In this document: one piece after another, positions 23,959 through 32,868 of the stretch
Layout of the letters: the number at the start of each line of letters is the position of its first letter
Numbering within the stretch: the first letter of the stretch is position 1
Virus record (IMG/VR): IMGVR_UViG_3300031673_000138
Span: 1-43,017 of that record
Length of the DNA: 43,017 nt
From: a virus
Strand: one strand, 5' to 3'
Translations under genes and position numbers: made by a program
Notes under the pieces: model-generated
Databases searched by the model: none
What the model was told of the DNA's origin: nothing
Seen by the model: the letters and a program-made list of their open reading frames with translations, nothing else

Positions 23959-24378
23959 ATGAGTGATGCCATAGCAGGAGTAGGCGCGCAGTTTAAGCGA
24001 GAGTCGGATTCAGAGTCCGGGGTGTTCTCCGCCATAGCCGAGGTGAGCAATATAGGTGGACCAGAGTTGGCGCGGGACACGATTGATGTCACGAGCCTTG
24101 ACTCAACCGGAGGGTATCGCGAGTTTATCGGTGGTTTCAGGGATGGAGGCGAGGTATCTTTGTCCATGAATTTCACCATCGACACCTATAACCAGATGAA
24201 GACGGATTATGAATCGGATGACACGCACAACTACCAGGTGGTGTTGCCAGATACCGGAGCCACCACGCTCGAATTCGCGGCATTTGTGACCAGGTTGGGA
24301 TTGTCCGTGCCGACGGATAACAAGATCAGCGCAGACGTTACCATAAAGATCACTGGCCAAGTGACTTTGACCACATAA
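23959..24378 (+). CDS. Major tail tube protein
   Basis: A 139-residue protein of the siphophage tail-tube type: SNIGGPELARDTIDVTSLDS, GGYREFIGGFRDGGEVSLSM, VVLPDTGATTLEFAAFV and an end of KISADVTIKITGQVTL. These strands form the hexameric ring that stacks into the tail. AAAGGAGG precedes the ATG. The chaperone genes follow it directly. Confidence 0.9.
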   Translation: MSDAIAGVGAQFKRESDSESGVFSAIAEVSNIGGPELARDTIDVTSLDSTGGYREFIGGFRDGGEVSLSMNFTIDTYNQMKTDYESDDTHNYQVVLPDTGATTLEFAAFVTRLGLSVPTDNKISADVTIKITGQVTLTT

Positions 24379-24443
24379 CACAGGGGTGATCTTTACGGTT
24401 GCTGTCAGATGAACCTAACCGTGTAACAGTGAGGTAAGGTACC

Positions 24444-24830
24444 ATGAAGATCTTAACCAAAGATCAAATTCTTAATGCACAAGACATTGAGATGCAGGAG
24501 GTGGACGTGCCGGAGTGGGGTGGACCGGTGCGGTTGAAGACCGCCACGGCGCGAGACAGGGACAACTTAGACAGGATTCTATTTCCGAAGCCGGGAGTGA
24601 GGAACCTGGATCATTTCAGAGCAAGGGTGGTGGCGATGTGCGTGGTGGATGAGGCGGGCAACAAGATTTTTACCGACGAGGATGTGCCACTGCTTAGCGA
24701 AAAATCGGCAACGGCAATCGACCGCCTCTTTCCGACAGCACAGAGGCTTTCGGGATTCTCGACAGCAGAGGTGGGGGAGATAGCAAAAAACTTGTTGACC
24801 AGCCCAGGCGAAGATTCGCATTCAGATTAG
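24444..24830 (+). CDS. Tail assembly chaperone, short (G-like) product
   Basis: A 128-residue protein between tail tube and tape measure genes, where lambda has G. It begins MKILTKDQILNAQDIEMQEV; the middle (RLKTATARDRDNLDRILFPK, ARVVAMCVVDEAGNKIF) is typical of chaperone N-domains that bind tail-tube subunits. A slippery heptamer at 24785-24791 lies 13 codons before the stop. A minority of ribosomes would shift and make the long form. Confidence 0.85.
   Translation: MKILTKDQILNAQDIEMQEVDVPEWGGPVRLKTATARDRDNLDRILFPKPGVRNLDHFRARVVAMCVVDEAGNKIFTDEDVPLLSEKSATAIDRLFPTAQRLSGFSTAEVGEIAKNLLTSPGEDSHSD
24785..24791 (+). promoter_or_regulatory. -1 ribosomal frameshift site A AAA AAC
   Basis: The heptamer AAAAAAC is in register (gca aaa aac) as X XXY YYZ, the most efficient bacterial -1 slip site. 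After the shift the frame reads CTT GTT GAC CAG and then RRFAFRLALELG without a stop to 25141. The alternative frame is therefore open and protein-like. Confidence 0.88.
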
Positions 24831-25141
24831 CGCTTGAGCTGGGGTGTCCACATCCGGACTTTTTGCTGGATCAACTCAATGCCCGTCAGATAGCTGAATG
24901 GGAAGCGTTCTTCTCCCTGGAGCCCTGGGGAAATGAAGTTGAATGGTACAGGGTCGCCATGATAGCGACTACGATTGCAAATGTGTTCAGGGGCAAAAAA
25001 GGCAGGTCGTTTAAAATAGAGGACTTCATGCCCAAACACATGGTGGCCAAGCCGAAACAGTCCATGGAGGAAATGAAGGCTGTGGTGATGGGTATTTATG
25101 GATGGGCTAAGAGGAAAAAGCTGACTAAAAAGGAGAAATAA
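24791..25141 (+). CDS. Tail assembly chaperone, T-like extension (by frameshift)
   Basis: The -1 frame from the slip site adds 116 residues and gives a 232-residue G-T fusion. The extension begins LVDQPRRRFAFRLALELG and continues with FLLDQLNARQIAEWEAFFSL, the classic T-domain pattern that contacts the tape measure. Independent starts inside it exist but have no ribosome-binding site, so synthesis by frameshift is the better reading. Confidence 0.85.
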   Translation, partial: LVDQPRRRFAFRLALELGCPHPDFLLDQLNARQIAEWEAFFSLEPWGNEVEWYRVAMIATTIANVFRGKKGRSFKIEDFMPKHMVAKPKQSMEEMKAVVMGIYGWAKRKKLTKKEK

Positions 25142-25143
25142 GG

Positions 25144-27765
25144 TTGGCTAATATCGGTACGCTTACAGCTCATATCGGAGCGGATACGAGGGGACTGCAG
25201 ACCGGACTGTCCCGGGCAGAGGCTCAACTGAACGGATTTTCCCGCAGCACAACCGCCATGCTGGGGCGGGTTGGGGCAGCTTTTGCCAGCGCTTTTGCCG
25301 CCAGTAAAATAGCGGGAGTGGTCAAGAATGTGACCATGGTGGCGGCGCGGGTCGAAGAGCTGGGGGTGGTGCTGGAAAATACTGGTCGAGCTTCCAATTA
25401 CTCCGCTCAATATCTGGCGCAAGAGGAGCAGAAAATCGAGGCGCTGGGTATTACAACCGAGGCTTCCAGGACACTGTTGATCCGGCTCATGCAGTCGCAG
25501 CTCGATGTAGCTGACGCTGCCAAAATAGTGAGAGCTGCACAGGATCTTGCCGTCATCGCGCAGATGGATTCTTCCCAGGCAACAGAAACTCTGACCTATG
25601 CCATAGCGGCACAACAGCCGATTCTCCTCAAACAGTTCGGGATTGTCACCGACCTGACAGAAATCTACGGATCCTATGCAAAAACCATCGGGAAATCAGC
25701 ACAGGATCTGACCGATGTGGAAAAACGGCAAGCCACTATGAACGTGGTGATGGAACAAGCCGCCCGGGTGGCGGGGACATACGAGGCGGCCATGGAGACC
25801 GCAGGGAAACAGTATCGATCGCTCAATAGATATACCCAGGAGGCAGCGGTGGCGGTGGGGAATCATTTTCTACCAGCATTGTCGCTGGCGGTCCATGCGA
25901 CAGAAAATTTCATGAAAGCGGTTACAGCGCTGGCATCTCCACTCCAGACATCGATTGCTTCTATCATGAAACAGCGAGGGGTGTTTGATGAGTCTGAAGG
26001 AAGCATTAATGCGGTGATTGCCCGATACGAGGAATTGAAAAACGAAACCGCCAGAACTGCGGACGAACAGAACGAATACAATCGCATCATGAAAAAGATT
26101 CTGAGCATCATGCCCAGCGTTATCGTTGAGTATGATCGTTATGGGAACATGCTGAGGCTCAACGAGGAATCGCTCAGAAAAAATCTGTCGGCCGAAAGGG
26201 CGCTATTACAAATAGAAACAGATAAAAAGATCGCGGAGATTACCGCAAAAGTTGAGGACTTGAATGTTGGGCTTGAGAAGCAGACCAAATATTACGAGAA
26301 GATACAGGGTACATCGGAAGTGTTTGAGCCCTACTATGGCTTCACCATGCTCTATTCGGATAAGCTCAAGGAGCTGACCGGACAGCAGGCAGTTTTCCTT
26401 CCCATATTGGAACTATCGGGTAGGTTCTTTGAAATTTATGGCGACAGAGTAGAGATGGCTCGTCAGCGAGTTGAGGGACTGAAGAAAGAACAGGGGAAAT
26501 TACAAGAATACTTGGATCAGCTTAAGGGGGTTCCCCCGCCAATGATGCACGGCCCAACAATGGAAGAGCTTAAAGGCCCCCCTCCGCCTCCCATTGACAC
26601 ACAAAAACTCTTGGATGCCCAGGTCAATTTGTTGGACAATCTGCTGAATCAGACCGGCAAAAGCCGGGATGAGTTGCTGGCGGTTTGGGATCAGTATGAG
26701 ATGGCGAGGCTCAAGCAACTTGAAGCGGAAGCCGCTGGTTTATTGAAGCTAGGGGTATCGGCTGATCTAGTCAAAGACTCGCTCGCTGTCGAAGTGCAGA
26801 AACTTGAGCAAAAGAAGATTGAGAAACTCACGGTGCAATATGAGGCCATTCCGGGTCCGCCACCGGTGTCTCTTGAGGAATGGTGGAACCTGGACAAGAC
26901 GCAACAGGATCTCCAGCGGGCGCTGGATGAGATGCAGACGAGGACAGAGAACTACTACACCTGGCTGAAAGAAACCGGGCGGATCTCGACCGAGGATTAC
27001 ATAGCTCGTCTCCAAGAGAAACTGGCTGGCGAGCAGGAATTCTCCGATGCCTGGATGCAGATTTATCAGCAGATTTCCTCAATTGAGGCAGCGGAGGCGG
27101 AGGCTGCGAAACAGCGGTGGATAGAGAACCATGAGATTAAGATCGGAATCTACAAAAGCATAGGAGAGGCTGCCGCCAACACGTTCAGCAACATGGCGGC
27201 CAACGGGCAGAACCTTTTCGACGCCCTGGAGAATGCGGCCGAGGCCTTCAAAAATGCCGTCATCAGCGTCTTGGCTCAGTGGTTGGCAAAGGCAATCGCT
27301 ACCGGTCTGATCGATCTTGCCCGGCACACCGCCATAGAGAAGGCCAAAACGGCGGTCACGGCACAAGAGGCGGCGAAAAGAGCGGCTATAGAGAGTGCTT
27401 CAGGTATCCCGGGGATCGGGATTTTTGGTCTGTTCTTTAAGGGAGGAGGATTGGTGGGGATGCAAGGCGGAGGACTGCTTCATGGTGGAACACCCGGGCG
27501 CGATAGCGTACCGATCATAGGTGAGCCGGGTGAATATATGTTAGACGTACCGACCGTCAAGGCGGTAGGCATCCCGGCCCTTGAATATATGAGAAAAGAA
27601 CACCGGATCCCGAGCAGGGAACAGACCATAATCAATGTAAATATGGGTGGCTTCTCGTTCGGACAGATGAGTCGAGCGGAAAGATTAACCTTGCCCCTTG
27701 ACTTTGAGGATGCGGTAAAAAGAGCACTTGAAAACTTAGTCAGAACAGGAAAATTGGAGATATAA
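25144..27765 (+). CDS. Tape measure protein
   Basis: An 873-residue protein, the longest in the genome, that sets tail length; at about 1.5 A per residue the tail would be near 130 nm. TTG start after AAGGAG. The N-terminus (IGTLTAHIGADTRGLQTGLS) and long helical segments are typical; residues about 40-55 and 720-765 are hydrophobic and could enter the host membrane. The C-terminus has a glycine-rich element (KGGGLVGMQGGGLLHGGTPG then RDSVPIIGEPGEYMLD), common in tape measures. Confidence 0.93.
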   Translation: MANIGTLTAHIGADTRGLQTGLSRAEAQLNGFSRSTTAMLGRVGAAFASAFAASKIAGVVKNVTMVAARVEELGVVLENTGRASNYSAQYLAQEEQKIEALGITTEASRTLLIRLMQSQLDVADAAKIVRAAQDLAVIAQMDSSQATETLTYAIAAQQPILLKQFGIVTDLTEIYGSYAKTIGKSAQDLTDVEKRQATMNVVMEQAARVAGTYEAAMETAGKQYRSLNRYTQEAAVAVGNHFLPALSLAVHATENFMKAVTALASPLQTSIASIMKQRGVFDESEGSINAVIARYEELKNETARTADEQNEYNRIMKKILSIMPSVIVEYDRYGNMLRLNEESLRKNLSAERALLQIETDKKIAEITAKVEDLNVGLEKQTKYYEKIQGTSEVFEPYYGFTMLYSDKLKELTGQQAVFLPILELSGRFFEIYGDRVEMARQRVEGLKKEQGKLQEYLDQLKGVPPPMMHGPTMEELKGPPPPPIDTQKLLDAQVNLLDNLLNQTGKSRDELLAVWDQYEMARLKQLEAEAAGLLKLGVSADLVKDSLAVEVQKLEQKKIEKLTVQYEAIPGPPPVSLEEWWNLDKTQQDLQRALDEMQTRTENYYTWLKETGRISTEDYIARLQEKLAGEQEFSDAWMQIYQQISSIEAAEAEAAKQRWIENHEIKIGIYKSIGEAAANTFSNMAANGQNLFDALENAAEAFKNAVISVLAQWLAKAIATGLIDLARHTAIEKAKTAVTAQEAAKRAAIESASGIPGIGIFGLFFKGGGLVGMQGGGLLHGGTPGRDSVPIIGEPGEYMLDVPTVKAVGIPALEYMRKEHRIPSREQTIINVNMGGFSFGQMSRAERLTLPLDFEDAVKRALENLVRTGKLEI

Positions 27766-28796
27766 TGGCTCTTGGATGTGAGGTAAGTTATAGCGCGATT
27801 CACTTCGGCACGGTGTATGTCGGGGACTATGACGACCAGTTGTTTAAGATCACCAATACGGGTGAATCGGGGGATGGAAACCTGACCGGGACGGTGTCGG
27901 TTCCCGGCCCAGACTTTTCAATCCAGGGAACAGCGACCTACGACCTGGGCCCCAGCGAGGAGCAGTGGTTCACCATCAGGTTCGCTCCGCAAAGCAGTGG
28001 CTTCAAAGACGAAACGGTTGAGACCGGTGATGCTCTTTGCGCCGATCTGGATGTTGACGGCACTGGCAATGACACGCCGGTATGTTCGCTGCTCAACACC
28101 AGTCTGGACTTTGGAGAGTTAGAGCCAGAGGACTATTCTGATCTCACCATTCGAATCACCAACAACGGTGGCGGCACATTGAGTGGCTCGGTCAGCATGG
28201 CCTCGGGGGAAAACTATTTCAGCCTCTTAGAGAGCGACCTTTCATATTCTCTGACCCATGGACAATATGCCGAGTTTACTGTCAGGTTCGAGCCGGACGG
28301 TCCCGGTATCTTTACCGGAAGCGTGGAGACCGGCAATGCAACCTGTGCGGACATATCCCTGTCGGGCATGTGCGACTATGCACAAAGCACACCATATTTG
28401 CTATATGCGGGAGAAAGCTCTTCTGCTGGTGATGATGTAACCGTTTATCTGGACCTTGCCCTGGTCGTGCCCTTTCCAGTTGACCATGAGGTGCCAGCGA
28501 CTGTCAGCAGGACAGAGGATAAGAAACTAAAGGTTTATAAGCATGAGCTCGGAGGAGATAGGAAGCGCACCTGGGTCGTGACGGCCTGGCTGAAGATTGT
28601 AGACAGCCCCGGTTATCGATGGATGGATCTGGAGAATTTTTATTGTGATCATATTGAAGGACCTCTAAAACAGTTTACTTTCTGTGATAATTTTAATCAG
28701 ACCTATACGGTTAGAATGGTCGGATTCGGGCCACCGGAATTCCACACTCGCAACCTAGTCAAGATCCGCATGGTGATGGAGGAAGATTATGAGTAA
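27765..28796 (+). CDS. Distal-tail-like protein with two ASH/Ig-like domains
   Basis: A 343-residue protein. Residues about 5-95 and 105-205 are two tandem ASPM-SPD2-Hydin-like Ig folds: IHFGTVYVGDYDDQLFKITN, WFTIRFAPQSSGFKDETVE, then LDFGELEPEDYSDLTIRITN, FTVRFEPDGPGIFTGSVE. A Cys pair sits in each (ALCADLDVDG, NATCADISLSG). The C-terminal 130 residues look like a distal tail domain (WVVTAWLKIVDSPGYRWM). ATG overlaps the tape-measure stop (1 nt). Ig-like domains in tail proteins usually bind glycans; ASH-type ones are rare. Confidence 0.72.
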   Translation: MALGCEVSYSAIHFGTVYVGDYDDQLFKITNTGESGDGNLTGTVSVPGPDFSIQGTATYDLGPSEEQWFTIRFAPQSSGFKDETVETGDALCADLDVDGTGNDTPVCSLLNTSLDFGELEPEDYSDLTIRITNNGGGTLSGSVSMASGENYFSLLESDLSYSLTHGQYAEFTVRFEPDGPGIFTGSVETGNATCADISLSGMCDYAQSTPYLLYAGESSSAGDDVTVYLDLALVVPFPVDHEVPATVSRTEDKKLKVYKHELGGDRKRTWVVTAWLKIVDSPGYRWMDLENFYCDHIEGPLKQFTFCDNFNQTYTVRMVGFGPPEFHTRNLVKIRMVMEEDYE

Positions 28797-31212
28797 GATT
28801 CTCGCTTCTGGGATAATTGCTTTGCTGGCTGGCAGTGTCAGCACGGTCAAACTGGTTCGGATAATCCCCAATGACGGAGACTCATTGCCCGAGCTATGTT
28901 TTGCCACCAAGAACATAACGGTCACCGCCTGGGATGGTGGAAGTGATAGGGTGTTCGTCGGCAAAATAATCTCTGAGGGTGGACTGGGTACATTTGAGCA
29001 ATCGATAGACATATCCGAAGGGGGCAACATAGCCACGGTTGGTACTATGAAGGTGGTCCTGTCCAACCCACAGTACACTCAGGTCGACGATCAGGACGTC
29101 AGATTTGATGAATATATTGCCACCTACACGTTAGAGGGGAGAAAGGTGGAAATCTGGTTGGCACTGACGAGCGACGATACTGTTGATTATGATGACCTCA
29201 TCCTCGTTCACACATTCGTGGTGTCCGATTACTCGTACGACTACTCCGAGTTCACGCTGTCGCTTGAGTCTCTCAGCGTAACGCGGCACAAACTGATACC
29301 CGAAGAGATTCTCTCGCAGAAGGACCATCCCAACATACCCGCGAGCAACATCGGTAAAGTGGCTCCATTGCTCTACGGAGAATTGAGTCACGCCACATGG
29401 GGCCAGAGCATTTCTTCGTATGTGCCATGCATCTGTGTGGATCAAAATTGTGGCAGATATCTGGTGAGCCAGAACAAACTGTTTCCGTATATGGACCTCT
29501 ACCCTGTCTGTATTTACTATGCTGATGCCGACAGGTATGGCACGTTAATGAAAGTGCTTTCCGCAAACCACCCGCCAGAGGATGTCGTATTTGGCAGACC
29601 AACCACATTCACGCTTAAAAAAATAGAAGATGTTTCAGGAGAAAACGAGAGTCCTATTTATGCCTACATAGTCTCTCGATGCAACGCAAAGGGGTCTCAA
29701 TGTGATCCGGTCGATAAGGATCTTGGCCACTTGTTTGATAATAAATCGACCACCTACATCACCATCGGCGCAGGAGAAAAGGTCTATGTTCGCTGTCCAT
29801 TTCCAGCCAACCCCGGCAAATTGTTACACGAAACGCTCTATCAGCAAGTAGTGCTGGGTTTCCATGTCAGCTTTTACGGTGTGTTCTCGGGTGCCGGGAC
29901 GGTCAAATACTATAATCCACGATGGGATAACGGAGTTGGTGGATTCTCCACGGGCGAGGCTATCTCGGGCACGAATGGATTCACGTATGATTTCGGAGCA
30001 GATAAGTCGGCGCACGGATCGGCTGATGATCAGTCAGATCAGTATGATCCCTGGACAATTGACGAGATACTTGATCTGGAGTTTGGCGTTGAGATGACAT
30101 CGGGATCCGAGATATTCAGGTACATGCATCTGGCTATTAACCGCGTCCTTGTGGCAACCGAACAACCAATTTCTGAGTGGATCGTAGTGGCCAGACGACC
30201 AGGTTCGAAAAAACCTCGCATGTGGCGGCAACGGGAGATAGAACCCTTTAACTCGCTTGAATCCCATGACATGATTTACGTCAACAGCATGGGCGCTACT
30301 TTTCCCGATTGGATTGAGGATTCAGGGAGAAGCCAAACCACGTGGCATGAGGACGACGATGCGATCGGGAGAGGCGGCGGATCAGTCTACATCATAGAGG
30401 CAATATATCGTGACGAGCTTGGTTTGACATCCGCAGAGATAGATATGGATGCCTTTGATGCGCTGGGGGAGGTGGATGAATCTAACCGGCGGCGGTATGA
30501 TTATCTGGGCAATATCATTAACACGCAGAAAGACAGCAGGCAGATCATAGGACAAATCTGCCAGCAACTTCGAATAGTGCAAACGCTTGATCAGTTCGGC
30601 AGGGAAAGCGTGAAGCTTTTTGGCTATGATCCGACCCTAGACTCGGCCCGCATAATCGACACAATAGATCGCACCACCATGATTGAGGGCACGGCCAAGG
30701 TCGATCTCTCGCCGCTTGACGAAGTTTACAATTCATTTGAGGTGGCATACATGAGGCTCTGGCACAACGGGGCGTTCGCCTACACTTATTACCTCAACCG
30801 CAACGGTGACAACCTGTATGACGCCGACAGACCAGTAGGTATTGAGTCAGACGATCCGGTCAGCTATCCGATTCTGTGTCAGACGAGCTACATAAAGTAT
30901 GGCTTTGAGCGGAAGCTCTATTTTGAGGCGAGTTGGATTGACAGAGGCAACCCGGGTTTATCCGAGACTACCGCGGAGAATCTGATCAAGTGGCTTTGCG
31001 AGTGGTTTTGCTTCCGCAAGTATATTTTCACTTGGGAGTCCGGTCTGGATCACCTTGAGCTTGAGATAGGTGATTTAGTGAAGATTGACCATGACCTGCT
31101 TCCGCCAGACCTAAGAGGCGTGGCAGCCTTCATGGTGACAGGGATAAAGTACGATGTTGGAAGCGACAAAACTAAATACACCTGTTGGCAGATCCCCGAC
31201 TTCCTACAATGA
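28789..31212 (+). CDS. Tail hub/tip protein
   Basis: An 807-residue protein overlapping the previous gene by 8 nt. The N-terminus (LLAGSVSTVKLVRIIPNDGD, FVGKIISEGGLGTFEQSIDI, GTMKVVLSNPQYTQVDD) and the C-terminal 200 residues (IEGTAKVDLSPLDEVYNSFE, LELEIGDLVKIDHDLLPPDL, AAFMVTGIKYDVGSDKTKYT) resemble baseplate hub or tail-associated proteins of siphophages, which form the tip and often carry receptor-binding or lytic parts. The middle has no domain I can name. It is the last structural gene. Confidence 0.78.
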   Translation: MSKILASGIIALLAGSVSTVKLVRIIPNDGDSLPELCFATKNITVTAWDGGSDRVFVGKIISEGGLGTFEQSIDISEGGNIATVGTMKVVLSNPQYTQVDDQDVRFDEYIATYTLEGRKVEIWLALTSDDTVDYDDLILVHTFVVSDYSYDYSEFTLSLESLSVTRHKLIPEEILSQKDHPNIPASNIGKVAPLLYGELSHATWGQSISSYVPCICVDQNCGRYLVSQNKLFPYMDLYPVCIYYADADRYGTLMKVLSANHPPEDVVFGRPTTFTLKKIEDVSGENESPIYAYIVSRCNAKGSQCDPVDKDLGHLFDNKSTTYITIGAGEKVYVRCPFPANPGKLLHETLYQQVVLGFHVSFYGVFSGAGTVKYYNPRWDNGVGGFSTGEAISGTNGFTYDFGADKSAHGSADDQSDQYDPWTIDEILDLEFGVEMTSGSEIFRYMHLAINRVLVATEQPISEWIVVARRPGSKKPRMWRQREIEPFNSLESHDMIYVNSMGATFPDWIEDSGRSQTTWHEDDDAIGRGGGSVYIIEAIYRDELGLTSAEIDMDAFDALGEVDESNRRRYDYLGNIINTQKDSRQIIGQICQQLRIVQTLDQFGRESVKLFGYDPTLDSARIIDTIDRTTMIEGTAKVDLSPLDEVYNSFEVAYMRLWHNGAFAYTYYLNRNGDNLYDADRPVGIESDDPVSYPILCQTSYIKYGFERKLYFEASWIDRGNPGLSETTAENLIKWLCEWFCFRKYIFTWESGLDHLELEIGDLVKIDHDLLPPDLRGVAAFMVTGIKYDVGSDKTKYTCWQIPDFLQ

Positions 31213-31242
31213 CAGCCGAGGGTGGGTCTCCCAAAAAAGAAC

Positions 31243-31270
31243 TTGACAAACATGGGGGTGGGGCTATATC
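31243..31270 (+). promoter_or_regulatory. Possible promoter in the region after the tail genes
   Basis: TTGACA (31243-31248), 16 bases, TATATC (31265-31270). No convincing gene starts downstream on this strand: the first ATG opens only 20 codons. A second TTGACA lies at 31362-31367. The promoter may be a relic or drive a short RNA towards the convergent exported gene. Confidence 0.35.
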
Positions 31271-31522
31271 ATCCTATGGTTAATAGAATTGAGTGGTCAC
31301 GCCCAGGACAAAAGGAAAATGATAGGTCGTTACGATGAACTTTAGGCGCGGTTTTTTCCTCTTGACAGATAATCACATCCACATATCTTAAGAATGAAGA
31401 GTGGGTTGGGCTAAACCCTAAATCATAAACGTCACCAACCAATTTAAGAACATGTTCGTCTTGTATTTTGGAGAACTGAATTAAGGAAACTATAACTATC
31501 TGACGATATAAGGATAGGATAG

Positions 31523-31669
31523 TTGCGTGTACCAGAATTTGACAGTAAGAACAGATGTAAGCTAAAGGGTTATGATGGCAACACCTATCACATGACCCTG
31601 AAAACATGGGAACACATAATCAACCGTCCTGAACGCGATGTAATCAAGTTCAATTTTGATATAGAATGA
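31523..31669 (+). pseudogene. Probable truncated coding fragment
   Basis: TTG 31523, after AGGATAGGATAG, opens 48 codons reading LRVPEFDSKNRCKLKGYDG, then NTYHMTLKTWEHIINRPE and a stop. The YHMT-x-x-TWEHI-x-x-RPE pattern resembles the first part of small phage nuclease-like (PBECR-type) proteins of about 120 residues; the rest is missing where the convergent exported gene ends. On the other strand, between 31290 and 31500, another open stretch (FLRYVDVIICQEE) appears to carry a frameshift. The 437 bases from 31213 to 31649 look like decayed genes, not a regulatory island. Confidence 0.3.
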
Positions 31670-32855
31670 GAACCTTGGATATCGTGACACAATTTTGCCC
31701 ATCTAGGGTTGGGTCAAAGACGGGGACTTTGATTATGCGGGGGCTGATAGGATAGACAGAATTTACAACCGTGTAAGAGATTGAATCCCATGTTGCCGTG
31801 GAATCCAAATCGATTAAACATTTGAGTCCCTGAACCGTTGGTCCTTTCATGCTGCCAGCCTCTATGTAAAGCTGATCGCCTGGACTTATAATAAAGGGTT
31901 CGCTCTCTTCACATATCCACCGTCGATAAGAATCTGCGCCCGTGTATATCATATCACTACCTATCTGACCAAAACAGACTGCGTAATAATAACACGCCTT
32001 GGGTAATTCAACAGAACTCCTTAATTTTAAGACCATCTGATCTCCGACTTTACTTGACGCTTCATAGCCAGTGATATTGGGATCGTAAGGTTCGGTCATA
32101 TCCCATAAACTATCTTGATCTGCATCATCCCATCTGTCTGGAAAAGAAAAGGGCTTCAAACCATCAGTTCCACAAAGGATAGATACATCCACTGTATCTT
32201 CTGACGAATCGCCGATTATGTATATTTCTGCCTTATATTGTCCCAATGTTTTTATTGAGTCACGATATGCTGTAACTGTAATCGTAGCATCGTTGGTGCC
32301 ACTGGTCGGAGAAACAGCAAACCAATCATCCTCTGACTTGGAGATGGTCCAGTTTAAAGGTTCTTCTCCCATATTTTCAATTTCAAAAGAAACAACACTT
32401 CTTCCTGCCTCGAAATTTACTTTGTCGGTAGAAACAGAGAGCGTCGCCTTTGCAAACAGGGTTTTGTGTGAACAATGGCCCGTGCAGACGATGCGAATAT
32501 TTCCGTTTACTGTAGCATCGGCCTTTCCACTGCACCATCTTTCCGGATTGGTTTGATAACACTCGAACGTTACTTCTACCCTGTCACTATCTCTAAATGC
32601 CTTGTTATCTCCATCTATCAGGTTAGGTAAGATGACGGTATCTCCTTTTTTCACATATTGATTGAGTTGTTTAAAAATACTTATTTCACCTCGTGTGTGT
32701 CTATATTTAGTAATTTGGGCATTCGGATAGTCCGATTCATTCGTAAACCTTACCAGCGGTTCTTCTATATTCGATGATGGGGATTTTGTCGTTTTTGAAC
32801 ACACAGACACCGAGAAACACACCAAGGGCAAGAGTATCAATTTAAGTATTCTCAT
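31650..32855 (-). CDS. Exported BACON-domain protein linked to the repressor
   Basis: A 401-residue protein on the repressor strand. ATG at 32855 gives a signal peptide (RILKLILLPLVCFSVSVCS); the Cys contexts do not fit a normal lipobox, so a lipoprotein is uncertain. Residues about 137-222 form a BACON-like Ig domain (NWTISKSEDDWFAVSPTSG then TNDATITV). The C-terminal half (WDDADQDSLWDMTEPYDPN) looks like another beta domain. It starts 13 nt after the repressor stop with no separate promoter seen, so it should be expressed in the lysogen. BACON domains bind glycans or mucin, suggesting surface alteration, adhesion or superinfection exclusion. Confidence 0.78.
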   Translation of the reverse strand: MRILKLILLPLVCFSVSVCSKTTKSPSSNIEEPLVRFTNESDYPNAQITKYRHTRGEISIFKQLNQYVKKGDTVILPNLIDGDNKAFRDSDRVEVTFECYQTNPERWCSGKADATVNGNIRIVCTGHCSHKTLFAKATLSVSTDKVNFEAGRSVVSFEIENMGEEPLNWTISKSEDDWFAVSPTSGTNDATITVTAYRDSIKTLGQYKAEIYIIGDSSEDTVDVSILCGTDGLKPFSFPDRWDDADQDSLWDMTEPYDPNITGYEASSKVGDQMVLKLRSSVELPKACYYYAVCFGQIGSDMIYTGADSYRRWICEESEPFIISPGDQLYIEAGSMKGPTVQGLKCLIDLDSTATWDSISYTVVNSVYPISPRIIKVPVFDPTLDGQNCVTISKVLILYQN

Positions 32856-32868
32856 CCCAGATTTTCCT

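Noticed and set aside
31269-31607. 112-codon minus-strand ORF between the tail hub and exported genes
   Set aside because: Its first part is antisense to a more protein-like fragment and its end looks frameshifted; not supported as an intact gene.
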